This document shows positions 51,229-60,495 of a stretch of DNA of 64,000 nucleotides, piece after piece. How positions within the stretch are numbered: position 1 is the stretch's first letter; each line of letters begins with the position of its first letter. Origin of the DNA: JAUILH01 sp964230215 (lineage in GTDB: Bacteria > Bacteroidota > Bacteroidia > Flavobacteriales_D > JAUILH01); NCBI GenBank assembly GCA_964230215.1, contig CAXRGQ010000007.1, positions 186,001-250,000 of the forward strand, in the 5' to 3' direction. A program made the translations under genes and the position numbers. Below the pieces are notes generated by a model, which worked only from the letters and a program-made list of their open reading frames with translations, had not been told where the DNA came from and ran no database searches.

Positions 51229-53010
51229 CTATTGTAAAACTCCCATCCTTTGCTCAATATCCTTGAGTTGACCTTTAGGAATTGCGTCAATTAAGGATTT
51301 GGTGTACTCGGTTTTTGGGTCGCCATAAATGGCATCTGCAGAGCCCATTTCCTCTATTTTACCCTTATTCATAACAATCATTCGATCACTCATAAATTTC
51401 ACAACAGATAGATCGTGTGAAATAAAAATGTAGGTAAAATTGAATTCGTTTCTAAGTTCATTCAGCAAGTTTAGTACCTGTGCTTGGACAGACACATCCA
51501 ATGCAGATACTGACTCATCACAAATAATAAACTGAGGCTTTAATGCTAAGGTCCTTGCAATACAAATTCGCTGACGCTGACCTCCAGAAAATTCATGAGG
51601 ATAACGACCATAATGCTCTGGCTTTAAACCAACCTTTTTAAGCAATTCATATACATGCTCTTTTCTTTCCTCCTTAGTATTAAAGACATTGTGCACTATC
51701 ATTGGCTCAATAATCGCTGCGCCTATGGTTTTTCTCGGATTCAACGAAGAGTATGGATCTTGAAAAACAATCTGCATATCCTCTCTCAACTTTCTCATTT
51801 TTGAAGTTGAATAATGTGTAATGTCTTCTCCTTTATAGATAATCTGCCCGCCTGTGGGTTCAACCAACTTTAATATGGTTCTTCCTAAGGTTGTTTTACC
51901 GCACCCACTTTCGCCTACCAATCCAAGCGTCTCTCCCGGATACACATCAAAACTAACATCATCTACGGCCTTAACTACCTTATTAGGTTTCCCCAAAAGA
52001 GTTCTTGATGTCACAAAATGCGTTTCTAGATTTCGTACTTGAAGTAATGGCTCCTTTTTGTAGATCGCATCATGTCTTGTTTGCCTTTCTGCATCCGTTA
52101 TTACCAGAGATTCCACCATCTCAGTAATTGACTTATGTGTTTCGATGATGTGACCACTTTCGTCACGTTTCATAAAGTCTGATACCGTAGGCAACCAATG
52201 TAATCGTTTATCCAATGGCGGCCTACATGCTAATAGCCCTTTTGTGTATGGATGCTGTGGGTTTTTAAAAATATCTAAAACCGCCCCTTCCTCTACAACG
52301 CGTCCTTTGTACATTACTACTACTCTATCAGCTAACTCAGCAATTACGCCTAAATCATGCGTGATAAATATGATCCCCATATTGTGCTTCTTTTGCAGGT
52401 TTTGCATTAAGTCTAATATGGTTTTTTGAACGGTAACATCAAGTGCGGTTGTTGGCTCATCCGCAATTAAAACAGATGGATTGCATGACATTGCCATTGC
52501 AATCATCACCCTCTGTTTCTGACCACCCGAAATCTCGTGTGGATAGGATTTAAATATTCTAGCTGGGTCCGGAAGTTGAACTTCTTCAAACAACTCTATA
52601 ACCCTTTTTTTCGCGTCTTTGTTTGATATCTTTTGATGAAGGCGAATGGCCTCCATCACTTGATTTCCGCATGTATACACCGGGTTTAATGATGTCATTG
52701 GTTCTTGGAAAATCATGGCGATATCATTGCCTCTATAAGAACGCATCTCTTTCTCGGAAACTTCCAGTAAGTCTACTGCTTCATCCCCCCCGTGATACAT
52801 TATTTTACCACTCTTTATATTGCCTGGAGGCGATGGAATAAGTCGCATGCAGGACAGAGATGTAACGGACTTACCTGAACCCGATTCACCCACTATACCA
52901 ATCGTCTCGCCTTTATGTAGCTTGATACTGACATTGTTAACGGCTTTAATAATGCCTTCGCCCGAACGGAATTCGGTCACTAAGTTTTGTATATCTAATA
53001 ATGTCTCCAT
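51229..53010 (-). CDS. Fused double ATP-binding subunit of a peptide/opine-type ABC transporter
   Basis: 593 residues from ATG 53010 (a start 8 codons upstream is less likely). Two complete ABC cassettes in one chain: Walker A GESGSGKS (41-48), signature SGGQKQR and Walker B ADEPTT in the first; Walker A GESGCGKTT (about 365), SGGQRQR and CDESVSALD in the second. Each ends in an oligopeptide-ABC-type C-terminal extension (HPYTKGLLACRP; TEYTKSLIDAIP). Equivalent to DppD+DppF or GsiA, energising peptide or glutathione import. No permease or binding-protein gene is next to it, so these must lie elsewhere. Confidence 0.93.
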   Translation of the reverse strand: METLLDIQNLVTEFRSGEGIIKAVNNVSIKLHKGETIGIVGESGSGKSVTSLSCMRLIPSPPGNIKSGKIMYHGGDEAVDLLEVSEKEMRSYRGNDIAMIFQEPMTSLNPVYTCGNQVMEAIRLHQKISNKDAKKRVIELFEEVQLPDPARIFKSYPHEISGGQKQRVMIAMAMSCNPSVLIADEPTTALDVTVQKTILDLMQNLQKKHNMGIIFITHDLGVIAELADRVVVMYKGRVVEEGAVLDIFKNPQHPYTKGLLACRPPLDKRLHWLPTVSDFMKRDESGHIIETHKSITEMVESLVITDAERQTRHDAIYKKEPLLQVRNLETHFVTSRTLLGKPNKVVKAVDDVSFDVYPGETLGLVGESGCGKTTLGRTILKLVEPTGGQIIYKGEDITHYSTSKMRKLREDMQIVFQDPYSSLNPRKTIGAAIIEPMIVHNVFNTKEERKEHVYELLKKVGLKPEHYGRYPHEFSGGQRQRICIARTLALKPQFIICDESVSALDVSVQAQVLNLLNELRNEFNFTYIFISHDLSVVKFMSDRMIVMNKGKIEEMGSADAIYGDPKTEYTKSLIDAIPKGQLKDIEQRMGVLQ

Positions 53011-53022
53011 TACTGCGGCTGC

Positions 53023-53053
53023 TAAAAGTAGCACGAAATATTGATAAACACAA
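53023..53053 (-). promoter_or_regulatory. Candidate promoter of the ABC ATPase gene
   Basis: On the minus strand TTG (53051-53053), 20-nt spacer, TACTTTTA (53023-53030; one mismatch to TAnnTTTG), 12 nt before the chosen ATG. The spacing fits the Bacteroidota sigma factor and supports the shorter start. Confidence 0.42.
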
Positions 53054-53067
53054 GTGATATCTTATGC

Positions 53068-53550
53068 TTACACATGTTGTCTTAAAAGAAGTTCCAATCG
53101 TAAACCATGTGCTGACGGAAATACCAGAATCTCGAATAAGGGTCTATCCCGCCATGGTAAAATGTAAGTATCAAAGGCATCATCATAAAATGCTTCACTT
53201 GCAAACCTAAGAAGATGCTCTCTAACTATAGTCCTATCACCACCTTTTAACTCGATATTTCCACTTACTATTCCATACTCATCTGTCTTAAGATGGATGG
53301 TAACTGAATCATGCTCCATGCGTAACTCATTTTTACTAGTATCTATAAAATAAATACTTGAATCTGGAATCAAATTAGACGGAACACCATAAAAGACGTA
53401 GTTGCTATCATTTGATATGAAGGCATTATAAACTTCTTCAGCATTTTCCTTGGTATCTGAATTATCAGAAACAACCGAATTTTCAGCTCCACCACAAGAC
53501 AGAGCAAATCCCGAGACAATTATCAGACTAATATAAATTAATTGCTTCAC
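53068..53550 (-). CDS. Small lipoprotein of unknown function
   Basis: 160 residues, GTG start at 53550. Lipobox-like GFALSC with Cys19, followed by an acidic linker and a mixed alpha/beta domain (EEVYNAFISNDSNYVFYGVPSNLIPDSSIYFIDTSKNELRMEHDSVTIHLKTDEYGIVSGNIEL). No family recognised. Its GTG lies 5 nt after an exact TATATTTG box, implying a very short leader. Divergent from the acyltransferase gene. Confidence 0.7.
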   Translation of the reverse strand: MKQLIYISLIIVSGFALSCGGAENSVVSDNSDTKENAEEVYNAFISNDSNYVFYGVPSNLIPDSSIYFIDTSKNELRMEHDSVTIHLKTDEYGIVSGNIELKGGDRTIVREHLLRFASEAFYDDAFDTYILPWRDRPLFEILVFPSAHGLRLELLLRQHV

Positions 53551-53555
53551 GAGAT

Positions 53556-53563
53556 CAAATATA
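53556..53563 (-). promoter_or_regulatory. Candidate -7 box of the small lipoprotein gene
   Basis: TATATTTG on the minus strand, exact TAnnTTTG, 5 nt before the GTG at 53550. Confidence 0.4.
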
Positions 53564-53582
53564 ACGAGTTGAAGAGTATTTG

Positions 53583-53590
53583 TACATTTG
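53583..53590 (+). promoter_or_regulatory. Candidate -7 box of the acyltransferase gene
   Basis: TACATTTG, exact TAnnTTTG, 16 nt before the ATG at 53607. It argues against the TTG at 53580 as start. It faces away from the box at 53556-53563, so the two promoters overlap back to back. Confidence 0.42.
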
Positions 53591-53606
53591 CAAACGATTT
53601 TATGCT

Positions 53607-54497
53607 ATGGCTGAACACGAAGAAGACGAAATAAGCAAATCCATCACCAAGGATTTTATAAGCGTAGAGCGCACTTTTGCCAATAAGAATCCCAAAATGG
53701 CAAAGCGGATTCCGCGCTTCATCTTTTCTTATCTCAAGAAGACTATTCATGAAGATGAATTGAATCGTCTGCTATACACTCACAGGCATAAACGCAACCT
53801 AGACTTCCTTCGTGCCATTGTAATGGACGAATGGAATATCAAAATCAAAACAAATAATTTTGATTCAGTTGAGCTGGATGGTAGATACATTGTGAGTTCA
53901 AATCACCCACTTGGCGGACTTGATGGTATTGCGCTTATACTTGCTCTTAGTGAGAAGCGTAAGGATATTAAATTTCCAGTAAATGATATTCTTATGAATA
54001 TTCCGACAATCACGGATCTATTCGTGCCTATCAACAAACACAAGAAAAAGGGGAGTAGAGAAAATATCGATACCATAAACAAAGCCTTTGAATCTGATGC
54101 TATGATGCCCTATTTCCCTGCTGGACTGGTATCTAGAAGGAGACGTTTTAAGCATATCAAGGATTTAGAATGGAAAAAGTCCTTTATCATTGGTGCAAGA
54201 AACTACAATCGAAAAATTCTACCGGTTCACATAGAAGGTAGAAACTCAAGACGCTTTTATAATCTGGCGAATTTCAGAAAATTTGTAGGTATGAAAGCAA
54301 ACATAGAGATGCTCTACTTAGTGGATGAAATGATGCGTCAAAAAAATGAAACCATCACCATCAATTTTGGTAATCCCATTGATCCAAGCGTGTTTGATGA
54401 TAGAAAAACAGACATTGAATGGGCCAACTTAATGAGAGAACATTGCTATATGCTAAAAGACAATCCAGAGCTAGACATAGAGTCTATGTTGAAATGA
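53607..54497 (+). CDS. PlsC-like 1-acylglycerol/lysolipid acyltransferase
   Basis: 296 residues from ATG 53607 (a longer TTG frame would include the promoter). Acyltransferase motif I is VSSNHPLGGLDG (97-108; His100 and Asp106, spaced HX5D rather than the usual HX4D), motif II-like PINKHKKKGSRENID, motif III-like PYFPAGLVSRRRR, then ILPVHIEGRNSRRFYNLA. It likely acylates a lysolipid (phospholipid or ornithine/glycine lipid) at the inner membrane. Basic N-terminal segment, no membrane helix. The 3' end overlaps the converging exonuclease gene by 14 bp. Confidence 0.82.
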   Translation: MAEHEEDEISKSITKDFISVERTFANKNPKMAKRIPRFIFSYLKKTIHEDELNRLLYTHRHKRNLDFLRAIVMDEWNIKIKTNNFDSVELDGRYIVSSNHPLGGLDGIALILALSEKRKDIKFPVNDILMNIPTITDLFVPINKHKKKGSRENIDTINKAFESDAMMPYFPAGLVSRRRRFKHIKDLEWKKSFIIGARNYNRKILPVHIEGRNSRRFYNLANFRKFVGMKANIEMLYLVDEMMRQKNETITINFGNPIDPSVFDDRKTDIEWANLMREHCYMLKDNPELDIESMLK

Positions 54498-55200
54498 TTT
54501 GCTCATCGCTAAGCAAAGCCTCTCCCCTGAATTTTTTGAAAAGCTGAATTACAGTAACAACGTCCTTTTCACAATAGGTAGCGATTCTATCTAAATCATC
54601 TTCTTCGTAATACACACGCGCAACATCTGCTCCACTAATGTCATCTTTTGGTGTGGGAATTCCGAAAATATGTGCGAGCAGATTCAAAGATGTATAGTTC
54701 TTATAATCTCCAAACTTCCAAAGTTCCATTGTGTCTAGGTGACTTATCTCCCAAGGTTTCTTTCCAGCTATATCAAGCAGGGAAGGCAGCTTAAGGCCAT
54801 TAATTAATAGCCGTCTCGCAATAAATGGAAAATCGAATTCTTTTGCGTTGTGCCCAGCCAACATAAATGATGGATGATTGTAATATGAATTTAGCAGGTC
54901 ACAGAATTCCTTAAGTAATATTTTCTCGTCATGATTACAAAATGAGCGCATTCTAGCCACTTCTTCTCCATTTCGTTGTGACACAAAACCAACCGAAATA
55001 CACACTATTTTTCCAAACTCTGCATATATCCCTGCTCTGTCATAGACATCCTTAGCACCTAAATTATCCTTTTGCCAATAGGACGACTTGTGGTCCCAAA
55101 GTGCCTGCGTGGTCTCATCAAGCTTATCATAGTCATAGACTGCGGGTACTGTTTCAATATCAAGGAACAGAATCTTCTCTATGTTAACGTTTTCAAGCAT
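54484..55200 (-). CDS. DEDDy-type 3'-5' exonuclease
   Basis: 238 residues. RNase H-like exonuclease fold: FLDIETVPA with Asp14 and Glu16, AGHNAKEFDFPFIARRL (Asp in motif II), and IATYCEKDVVTVIQLF (motif III, Tyr-x3-Asp). Matches the predicted 3'-5' exonuclease family related to the PolB proofreading domain, found as a stand-alone protein. Start codon overlaps the stop of the upstream conserved hypothetical gene (TAATG). Likely cytoplasmic nucleic-acid processing; substrate not predictable. Confidence 0.87.
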   Translation of the reverse strand: MLENVNIEKILFLDIETVPAVYDYDKLDETTQALWDHKSSYWQKDNLGAKDVYDRAGIYAEFGKIVCISVGFVSQRNGEEVARMRSFCNHDEKILLKEFCDLLNSYYNHPSFMLAGHNAKEFDFPFIARRLLINGLKLPSLLDIAGKKPWEISHLDTMELWKFGDYKNYTSLNLLAHIFGIPTPKDDISGADVARVYYEEDDLDRIATYCEKDVVTVIQLFKKFRGEALLSDEQIIST

Positions 55201-55610
55201 TATTTAATCATTACTCCAGGTTTCTCAATTAATGGAACGCTCACAAAATTATCTTCCATTACGCTCTCAGCCATGAAGATATACTTTTTATCGTGCATTA
55301 AATCATCCTTAAAAAAGGAAAGCCAAAATTCATTGTTCAGTCCAAAAACATCTGGCATAATTGGCTCAATTTTCACAAAAGACTTTGGCTCTATCTCTTT
55401 ATAAAAATGACGCAAGCTAGATGTTTTAACTTTTTGCCCTGTTTCAGCCACATGACCATACCCTTTAGATGCCACCAGCGCATTAGTCATGGGTTTATTC
55501 ATCATATTTACTAAATAAACAAACCATTCAGGATCTCCAATAACTTGCTCCTCTTTCACAATAGCCATGGCTACATTCTCTACTTTAGGAATGATAATAT
55601 CTTTTTTCAT
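55200..55610 (-). CDS. Conserved hypothetical protein
   Basis: 136 residues, beginning MKKDIIIPKVENVAMAIVKEE, a pattern I recall from an uncharacterised Bacteroidota family. No signal peptide, membrane segment or catalytic motif. Beta-rich with SLRHFYKEIEPKSFVKIEPI and VFGLNNEFWLSFF segments. Lies 11 bp after the serine hydrolase gene and overlaps the exonuclease start, so the three are probably one transcript. Function unknown. Confidence 0.8.
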   Translation of the reverse strand: MKKDIIIPKVENVAMAIVKEEQVIGDPEWFVYLVNMMNKPMTNALVASKGYGHVAETGQKVKTSSLRHFYKEIEPKSFVKIEPIMPDVFGLNNEFWLSFFKDDLMHDKKYIFMAESVMEDNFVSVPLIEKPGVMIK

Positions 55611-55621
55611 TACAATTTTTC

Positions 55622-56833
55622 TTATACCTCTGGGGCATCAATCATCTTCAACGCAGCTTCAATATACCAATATACATCTTCTGGGTGGTCGGATGGTAAC
55701 TTTTCACCTCTATTATACCCAGTTCTTACCACAACCAATTCATATTTTGGAATGCAGATAATATACTGTCCTAGGATGCCTCTAGCATAAAACACTGGCA
55801 ACCCTTTAAATTCAGTAATCCACCATGACAAACCATATTTAGTGTTTTCTGAACCATCTTCATTAATCAAATCCGCAGGCGTTATGCTTTGTTTCACCCA
55901 TGCTTCAGGAATTAATTGCTTACCATGCCAATTACCGTTTTGCAGATATAATTGTCCAATTCTGGCAAAATCCCTACTCGTTGAATATAGACAACAAAAC
56001 GCTTTCTCATGTCCGTCGTCATCATCAAGATTCCACAATGCATTAGATGTGCATCCAAGTGGCCCCCAGAGCTTCTCTTCAAGATACTTGGATACCGTCA
56101 TCCCTGTTGCCTCTTTTAATGCAAATCCCAGCAATTGTGTGTTGCCGCTCATATACTCAAACTTCTCACCAGGGTCATACTCTACAGATTGTTTGTTCAT
56201 TAATTTCTCTAAATCCCATCCGTAATAGGCCTCAGTATTGTCTGAAAATGGCGACGGACTTTCATCCCAGTTCAGCCCAGACGACATTGTCAATAAATGA
56301 CGTATCGTTATTTTCTCAAGTCCATCGCTGTTGTACGATTCAACGTACTTACCTATAGGGTCATCAATGCTTCCAATTTTACCTTCATCAATAGCAATTC
56401 CAACCAGTGCGCTAATAACTGATTTTGCAACACTAAAGGAATTACTTAAACTATCCATGTTTTGTTCATTGTACTCTTCCCAATAACGTTCAAAAAACAA
56501 ACTATCATTTTTAATAACAAGGAATGATTCTGTTTCGATGGAGTTAAAGCGTTCAACATCTAATTTATCAAGTGTATTAAGTGCGAAATCTTGGTGTGTC
56601 TTCCATTCGGTAGGGTTGGTCGCAACTATTACACGATTTTCAAAAATTGCTTGCTCATGTATGTCTGGCATTAGACGGCCTTGAAAGATGGTATTAGCAA
56701 TGGCCCGATAAATGTGAAACTTACCTGAAATTATGATTATCAAGTTGATGGAAACGATGATGGTAAGCATGCTCCATCCGAAAATTTTAAAAACTCTCCT
56801 CCAGTTGATCTTTTTAAATTTTCCTGTAACCAT
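55622..56833 (-). CDS. Membrane-anchored serine hydrolase (beta-lactamase class C-like)
   Basis: 403 residues. N-terminal membrane anchor (about 15-37), then a class C/DD-peptidase-like fold: SFSVAKS with Ser134 and Lys137 (SxxK), YDPGEKFEYMSGNTQLLG in place of YxN, EEKLWGPLGC, and the late SWWITE/ YARGILGQY region instead of KTG. This is the pattern of periplasmic 6-aminohexanoate-dimer-hydrolase/esterase-type proteins rather than true beta-lactamases. Probably hydrolyses an ester or amide in the periplasm. Start lies 48 bp after the lipB stop. Confidence 0.84.
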   Translation of the reverse strand: MVTGKFKKINWRRVFKIFGWSMLTIIVSINLIIIISGKFHIYRAIANTIFQGRLMPDIHEQAIFENRVIVATNPTEWKTHQDFALNTLDKLDVERFNSIETESFLVIKNDSLFFERYWEEYNEQNMDSLSNSFSVAKSVISALVGIAIDEGKIGSIDDPIGKYVESYNSDGLEKITIRHLLTMSSGLNWDESPSPFSDNTEAYYGWDLEKLMNKQSVEYDPGEKFEYMSGNTQLLGFALKEATGMTVSKYLEEKLWGPLGCTSNALWNLDDDDGHEKAFCCLYSTSRDFARIGQLYLQNGNWHGKQLIPEAWVKQSITPADLINEDGSENTKYGLSWWITEFKGLPVFYARGILGQYIICIPKYELVVVRTGYNRGEKLPSDHPEDVYWYIEAALKMIDAPEV

Positions 56834-56881
56834 ATACTTGTCTAACGTAAGAAATATAAGATTTGTTCTGAGTTTAAGCCA

Positions 56882-57580
56882 TTAATATTCAATAGAAAAC
56901 TCGAATTGACTTTGTAGATGATGTAACAGCTTTTTCTTAACATCCTCCATTCGTACTTTTTCACCAATTTCCTTTTCAATACTTGTAACCGCTTTGTCAG
57001 TAATTCCACAGGGTACAATGTGATTAAAATAGGACATATCTGTATTAACATTAAAACCAATGCCGTGCATGGTCACCCATCTACTGCACTTAACTCCCAT
57101 AGCGCATATTTTTCTCGCGTTTGAAGAGTTTACATCCAACCATACGCCGGTTTCTCCAGAGGATCTTTCTCCTTTTAAACCATACTCAGCAATGGTCAAT
57201 ATAACAGCCTCTTCTAGCAAACGAAGGTATTTATGAATATCTGTAAAAAAGAAGTCCAAATCCAATATAGGATAAGCCACCAACTGACCTGGGCCATGAT
57301 AAGTAATGTCTCCACCCCTATTTATTTTGTAATAGGTAGCGTCAATAGATTTTAGAAATGTGTCGTTTACAAGCAAGTGGTTTTCTGAGCCACTCTTTCC
57401 AAGTGTATATACATGTGGATGTTCACAAAACAAAAGATGATGGGAGGTAGCAGCTGGTTCTTGATTTGCCTTTCTCGCCTCAATCTTCAACTCAACATTC
57501 TTCTGAAACAATTCAGTCTGATAATCCCAAGCCTTTTTGTAATCTATAAGACCAAGATCTTGAAAGTGAACTTTTTGCAT
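56882..57580 (-). CDS. lipB: Octanoyltransferase LipB
   Basis: 232 residues. Transfers octanoate from acyl carrier protein to lipoyl domains, the first step of lipoate assembly, in the cytoplasm. NRGGDITYHGPGQLVAYPILDL (87-108), KICAMGVKCSRWVTMHGIGFNV (157-178, Lys164) and IVPCGITDKAVTSIEKE with catalytic Cys191 are all present. ATG overlaps the isomerase stop (TAATG), so it is coupled to that gene. Confidence 0.96.
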   Translation of the reverse strand: MQKVHFQDLGLIDYKKAWDYQTELFQKNVELKIEARKANQEPAATSHHLLFCEHPHVYTLGKSGSENHLLVNDTFLKSIDATYYKINRGGDITYHGPGQLVAYPILDLDFFFTDIHKYLRLLEEAVILTIAEYGLKGERSSGETGVWLDVNSSNARKICAMGVKCSRWVTMHGIGFNVNTDMSYFNHIVPCGITDKAVTSIEKEIGEKVRMEDVKKKLLHHLQSQFEFSIEY

Positions 57581-58566
57581 TATACTTTGGCCAGTTCTCC
57601 TTTTAAATAATTAATTACGTCTATCTCAATAGAATCTACGCCATTCATTTCTGACAAATACCAAGAGGTCCAATCACCTACTAAAATGAGGTAAATACTT
57701 CTTTGTAGCTTAGTTCGGCCTTTTGCCTCAACCGTGTAGGTCGCAGATTTTTTGTCAATAATCTCTTTACACAATTTCATGCGAACAGCAGTGCGAGGGT
57801 GCTCGTCCTCAGCTCTTAACATAACTACTCTATGCTCAGATTTACCACCTCCCCAGCCAACTAACTCATTATGGTTCATCTCGGGTAATACGTGATGCCA
57901 GCATAAATATTTAGCATTTTCGTTTAGCTGTTGTCTCATTCTAATTGCAACTCCTTCGTAGCTTGATTCTGCATACAAAACACCCGTACCTTCAAATAAA
58001 TGACCACTAATTTCTTTTGCCTGCTCTTTGATGGTATCAAGGTTAGCAAGAATTAGATCAACCGACTCAGATAGCTCTGATAAATAGTCTGTGCTTGTTA
58101 GCTTATAATGTCTTAAATAATTGAATTGTTGCACTAACGAGTATGCGAGACATGCTCTTGGAGGATGTCCTCCTGGAACAACAGTTACATTGTAGCTATG
58201 CTTTTGCGCAAGCTCTAAAACCTGACCTCCAGATGTAATACAAGCAATTTCAGCTCCTAATTCGATTGCAGCCTTCATTGCAGTTAAGGTTTCTTCAGTA
58301 TTGCCGCTATATGATGAAACAATAACAAGTGTGTTATTTCCGACACAATTCGGAAGTCTATAGTCGTTACAAATTGTGACAGGTACTTTAATCTCGTATC
58401 TGCATATATCGTAAACTATCTTACCACCTATACCGGATCCTCCCAATCCGCAAATCACTAGATTATCGATCTTTCTATCACAAGCTTTCAGAGTGGTCGC
58501 ATCCGCAATCTTTAGCCCCGCTTTAATTTGCTCTGGAAACTGAACAATGTAGTCCATCATATTCAT
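57580..58566 (-). CDS. Bifunctional phosphoglucose/phosphomannose isomerase (SIS domain)
   Basis: 328 residues. SIS-type sugar isomerase: VICGLGGSGIGGKIVYDI (38-55), LVIVSSYSGNTEETLTAMKAA (about 85-105), then the C-terminal Pgi/Pmi part with WHHVLPEMNHNELVGW (catalytic Glu and His region) and GDWTSWYLSEMNGVDSIEIDVINYLK. Matches the archaeal-type bifunctional enzymes interconverting fructose-6-P with glucose-6-P and mannose-6-P. ATG choice at 58566 is uncertain by two codons (MNMMDY). First gene of a run leading to lipB. Confidence 0.92.
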   Translation of the reverse strand: MNMMDYIVQFPEQIKAGLKIADATTLKACDRKIDNLVICGLGGSGIGGKIVYDICRYEIKVPVTICNDYRLPNCVGNNTLVIVSSYSGNTEETLTAMKAAIELGAEIACITSGGQVLELAQKHSYNVTVVPGGHPPRACLAYSLVQQFNYLRHYKLTSTDYLSELSESVDLILANLDTIKEQAKEISGHLFEGTGVLYAESSYEGVAIRMRQQLNENAKYLCWHHVLPEMNHNELVGWGGGKSEHRVVMLRAEDEHPRTAVRMKLCKEIIDKKSATYTVEAKGRTKLQRSIYLILVGDWTSWYLSEMNGVDSIEIDVINYLKGELAKV

Positions 58567-58570
58567 AGGG

Positions 58571-58578
58571 CTAAGTTA
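58571..58578 (-). promoter_or_regulatory. Candidate -7 box of the isomerase gene, 4 nt before ATG
   Basis: TAACTTAG on the minus strand (one mismatch to TAnnTTTG) ends 4 nt before the ATG at 58566, with TTG about 23 nt upstream. Confidence 0.3.
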
Positions 58579-58703
58579 ACGAAATTGCGCGTTTCAGGTT
58601 TCAATTTCGTACTGGAAAAGCTTATTTTCTGAGAAAAATTGAAAGTTTTTGTGGAATCAAGCATTTCATTGCATCTTTACTATGCGATCAGAATAAACAC
58701 GCA

Positions 58704-59288
58704 TTGGAGAATTATGAAAAAATAAACGATGAAGCTTTAATCTTGTTATACAAGAAGAACAATGACAAAGCTATAATTGGAGTGCTTTATAAGCGTTACG
58801 GTCATATTGTATATGGAGTGTGCCTTAAGTACCTAAAGAATATCAGCGAGAGCCAAGATATGACTATGCAGATATTTGAAAAGCTTATGGATAAACTACT
58901 CGACAAGAATGTCCTCAACTTTAGACCGTGGTTACATGTTGTTTGCCGTAATGAATGTTTAATGTTTCTTAGAAAACATGGGCGTGTGTTTGAAAAATCT
59001 TTGGAAGACTCTGCAGAACTCATTCACGACGAAACAGCATTGCAAGAGAAACAAATAGAAGAAGCCCAATTAAAGCAGCTAGAAAGCGCAATTTCAGAAC
59101 TAAAACCTGAGCAAAGTGCGTGCATTGAATTGTTCTATTTAAAAGAAAAATGTTACCAGGATATATCCAATGAGACTGGGTTTACATTAAAACAGGTTAA
59201 AAGCTACATCCAAAATGGCAAACGAAATCTCAAGAACATCCTACTTCAAAAGAACGAGTTTGCTATCGATAATACTACTAGATCATGA
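58704..59288 (+). CDS. RNA polymerase sigma factor, sigma-70/ECF type
   Basis: 194 residues, TTG start at 58704 (no ATG in a better place). Region 2 (about 12-75: DEALILLYKKNNDKAIIGVLYKRYGHIVYGVCLKYLKNISESQDMTMQIFEKL) and region 4 (about 130-182: LKPEQSACIELFYLKEKCYQDISNETGFTLKQVKSYIQNGKRNLK, helix-turn-helix) joined by an acidic linker. ECF-like layout without region 3. Its stop overlaps the next gene's ATG (ATGA), the usual pattern for a sigma factor and its membrane regulator. Regulon unknown. Confidence 0.92.
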   Translation: MENYEKINDEALILLYKKNNDKAIIGVLYKRYGHIVYGVCLKYLKNISESQDMTMQIFEKLMDKLLDKNVLNFRPWLHVVCRNECLMFLRKHGRVFEKSLEDSAELIHDETALQEKQIEEAQLKQLESAISELKPEQSACIELFYLKEKCYQDISNETGFTLKQVKSYIQNGKRNLKNILLQKNEFAIDNTTRS

Positions 59289-60484
59289 CCAAGCGATTAA
59301 ACCATATAATTATGCAAACTGATCCTCTTACTAAGGAAGAAATACAGGCTTATTTAGATGGCAATTTAAGCCCCGAAGAAATGCATAAAATTGAACTTAA
59401 AATGGCATCCGACCAAATGAACGATGATGCCATGGAAGGCTTTAGCCAAACATCTGGAGCTCTTGTGGGCTATGCTGCTATTGAAAATAATTTTCAGAAC
59501 TTCCATGGGGCACATGCTACGGGTTCTAGTAGCGCGGGTAGTGCGTTTGGAACTAGTATGATTGTTTCGTTCAGCATTGCAATTGTCACAGCATTAGGTT
59601 TAAGTATTGCAAATGAATCCTACAATTCAATTGAGCATGATGACCGTAGAAACAATTTGCAGGCACAAGTGGAAATCAATCAAGCTGAAGATAAAATAGA
59701 TGAATCTGTATATGAATCAGTTAAAGAAGAGGACATTGTTGAAGCAGAGATTGAGGCTGAACTCGCTGATGTAAAACCTACGATTGAAAACAATCAAATC
59801 ACATCAGAAATTGCCATGGCCATTCAGCAAGAGGCCGAGCACCCCATAGATGATAAAAGCAATGAAACCGAGGAAGAGGAATCTTTTAAAGTTGAACCAA
59901 TTACAATTGAATCACCACGAACGATTACAACGCTTCCTACAAAAAGCATAGCAAAATCAAATGTTTCAGCTATATTCCTCCACAATCTCAAAGTGGTTGA
60001 TGTATCATCATTGTACGCCAATAAAATTAGAGTGCGTAATATGAATGATGTTTCTGGAACGCGTGTATACAACTCAGATAGAGCAGCCATTAGAGATAAT
60101 TCAGCCATTGTAGCTGGCCCGTATATCTACGTTGATTATTTGGAATATATCGATGATGCAATGCGTGACTTTGAGAACAACAAATTCAAACAGGCCTTAA
60201 AGTCATACAGAGTCATACTGGAGCATTATCCTGATGACATAAACGCCTTTTTTTACGGAGCCCTGTGTTACTACAACTTAGGAAAATCTGAAAAGGCCAT
60301 TGTATATCTTGAAAGAGTAAAACTAAGTCAGATTAATACATTTGATTTGGAGGCGGACTTTTACATAGCAAAAAGTTTAGCGCAAGCTGGTAAAACGGAT
60401 GAGGCAAAGGCTGCTTTCTTAAAAATTGAAAAAGAAGGTGAATTTTACGCAAAACGTGCACGCGAAGAACGTTTAAAGCTGTAA
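59285..60484 (+). CDS. Membrane anti-sigma-like protein with periplasmic TPRs
   Basis: 399 residues; ATG 59285 overlaps the sigma stop, but ATG 59312 (MQTDPLTKEEIQAYLDGNLSPEEMHKIE) is an alternative. N-terminal cytoplasmic helical part (10-60) has the short zinc-finger-like anti-sigma pattern without the Cys/His residues. One membrane helix (about 89-108), then an acidic Glu/Asp/Ile-rich linker (115-220) and TPR-like repeats (about 285-395: YVDYLEYIDDAMRDFENNKFKQALKSYRVILEHYPDDINAFFYGALCYYNLGKSEKAIVYLERV). I infer a transmembrane partner of the sigma factor. Confidence 0.78.
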   Translation: MTKRLNHIIMQTDPLTKEEIQAYLDGNLSPEEMHKIELKMASDQMNDDAMEGFSQTSGALVGYAAIENNFQNFHGAHATGSSSAGSAFGTSMIVSFSIAIVTALGLSIANESYNSIEHDDRRNNLQAQVEINQAEDKIDESVYESVKEEDIVEAEIEAELADVKPTIENNQITSEIAMAIQQEAEHPIDDKSNETEEEESFKVEPITIESPRTITTLPTKSIAKSNVSAIFLHNLKVVDVSSLYANKIRVRNMNDVSGTRVYNSDRAAIRDNSAIVAGPYIYVDYLEYIDDAMRDFENNKFKQALKSYRVILEHYPDDINAFFYGALCYYNLGKSEKAIVYLERVKLSQINTFDLEADFYIAKSLAQAGKTDEAKAAFLKIEKEGEFYAKRAREERLKL

Positions 60485-60495
60485 GAGAACTTTGC

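Noticed and set aside
51229..53010. Frameshift fusion of two ABC ATPase genes
   Set aside because: Double-cassette peptide-ABC ATPases of this length are a normal family form and the linker is continuous.
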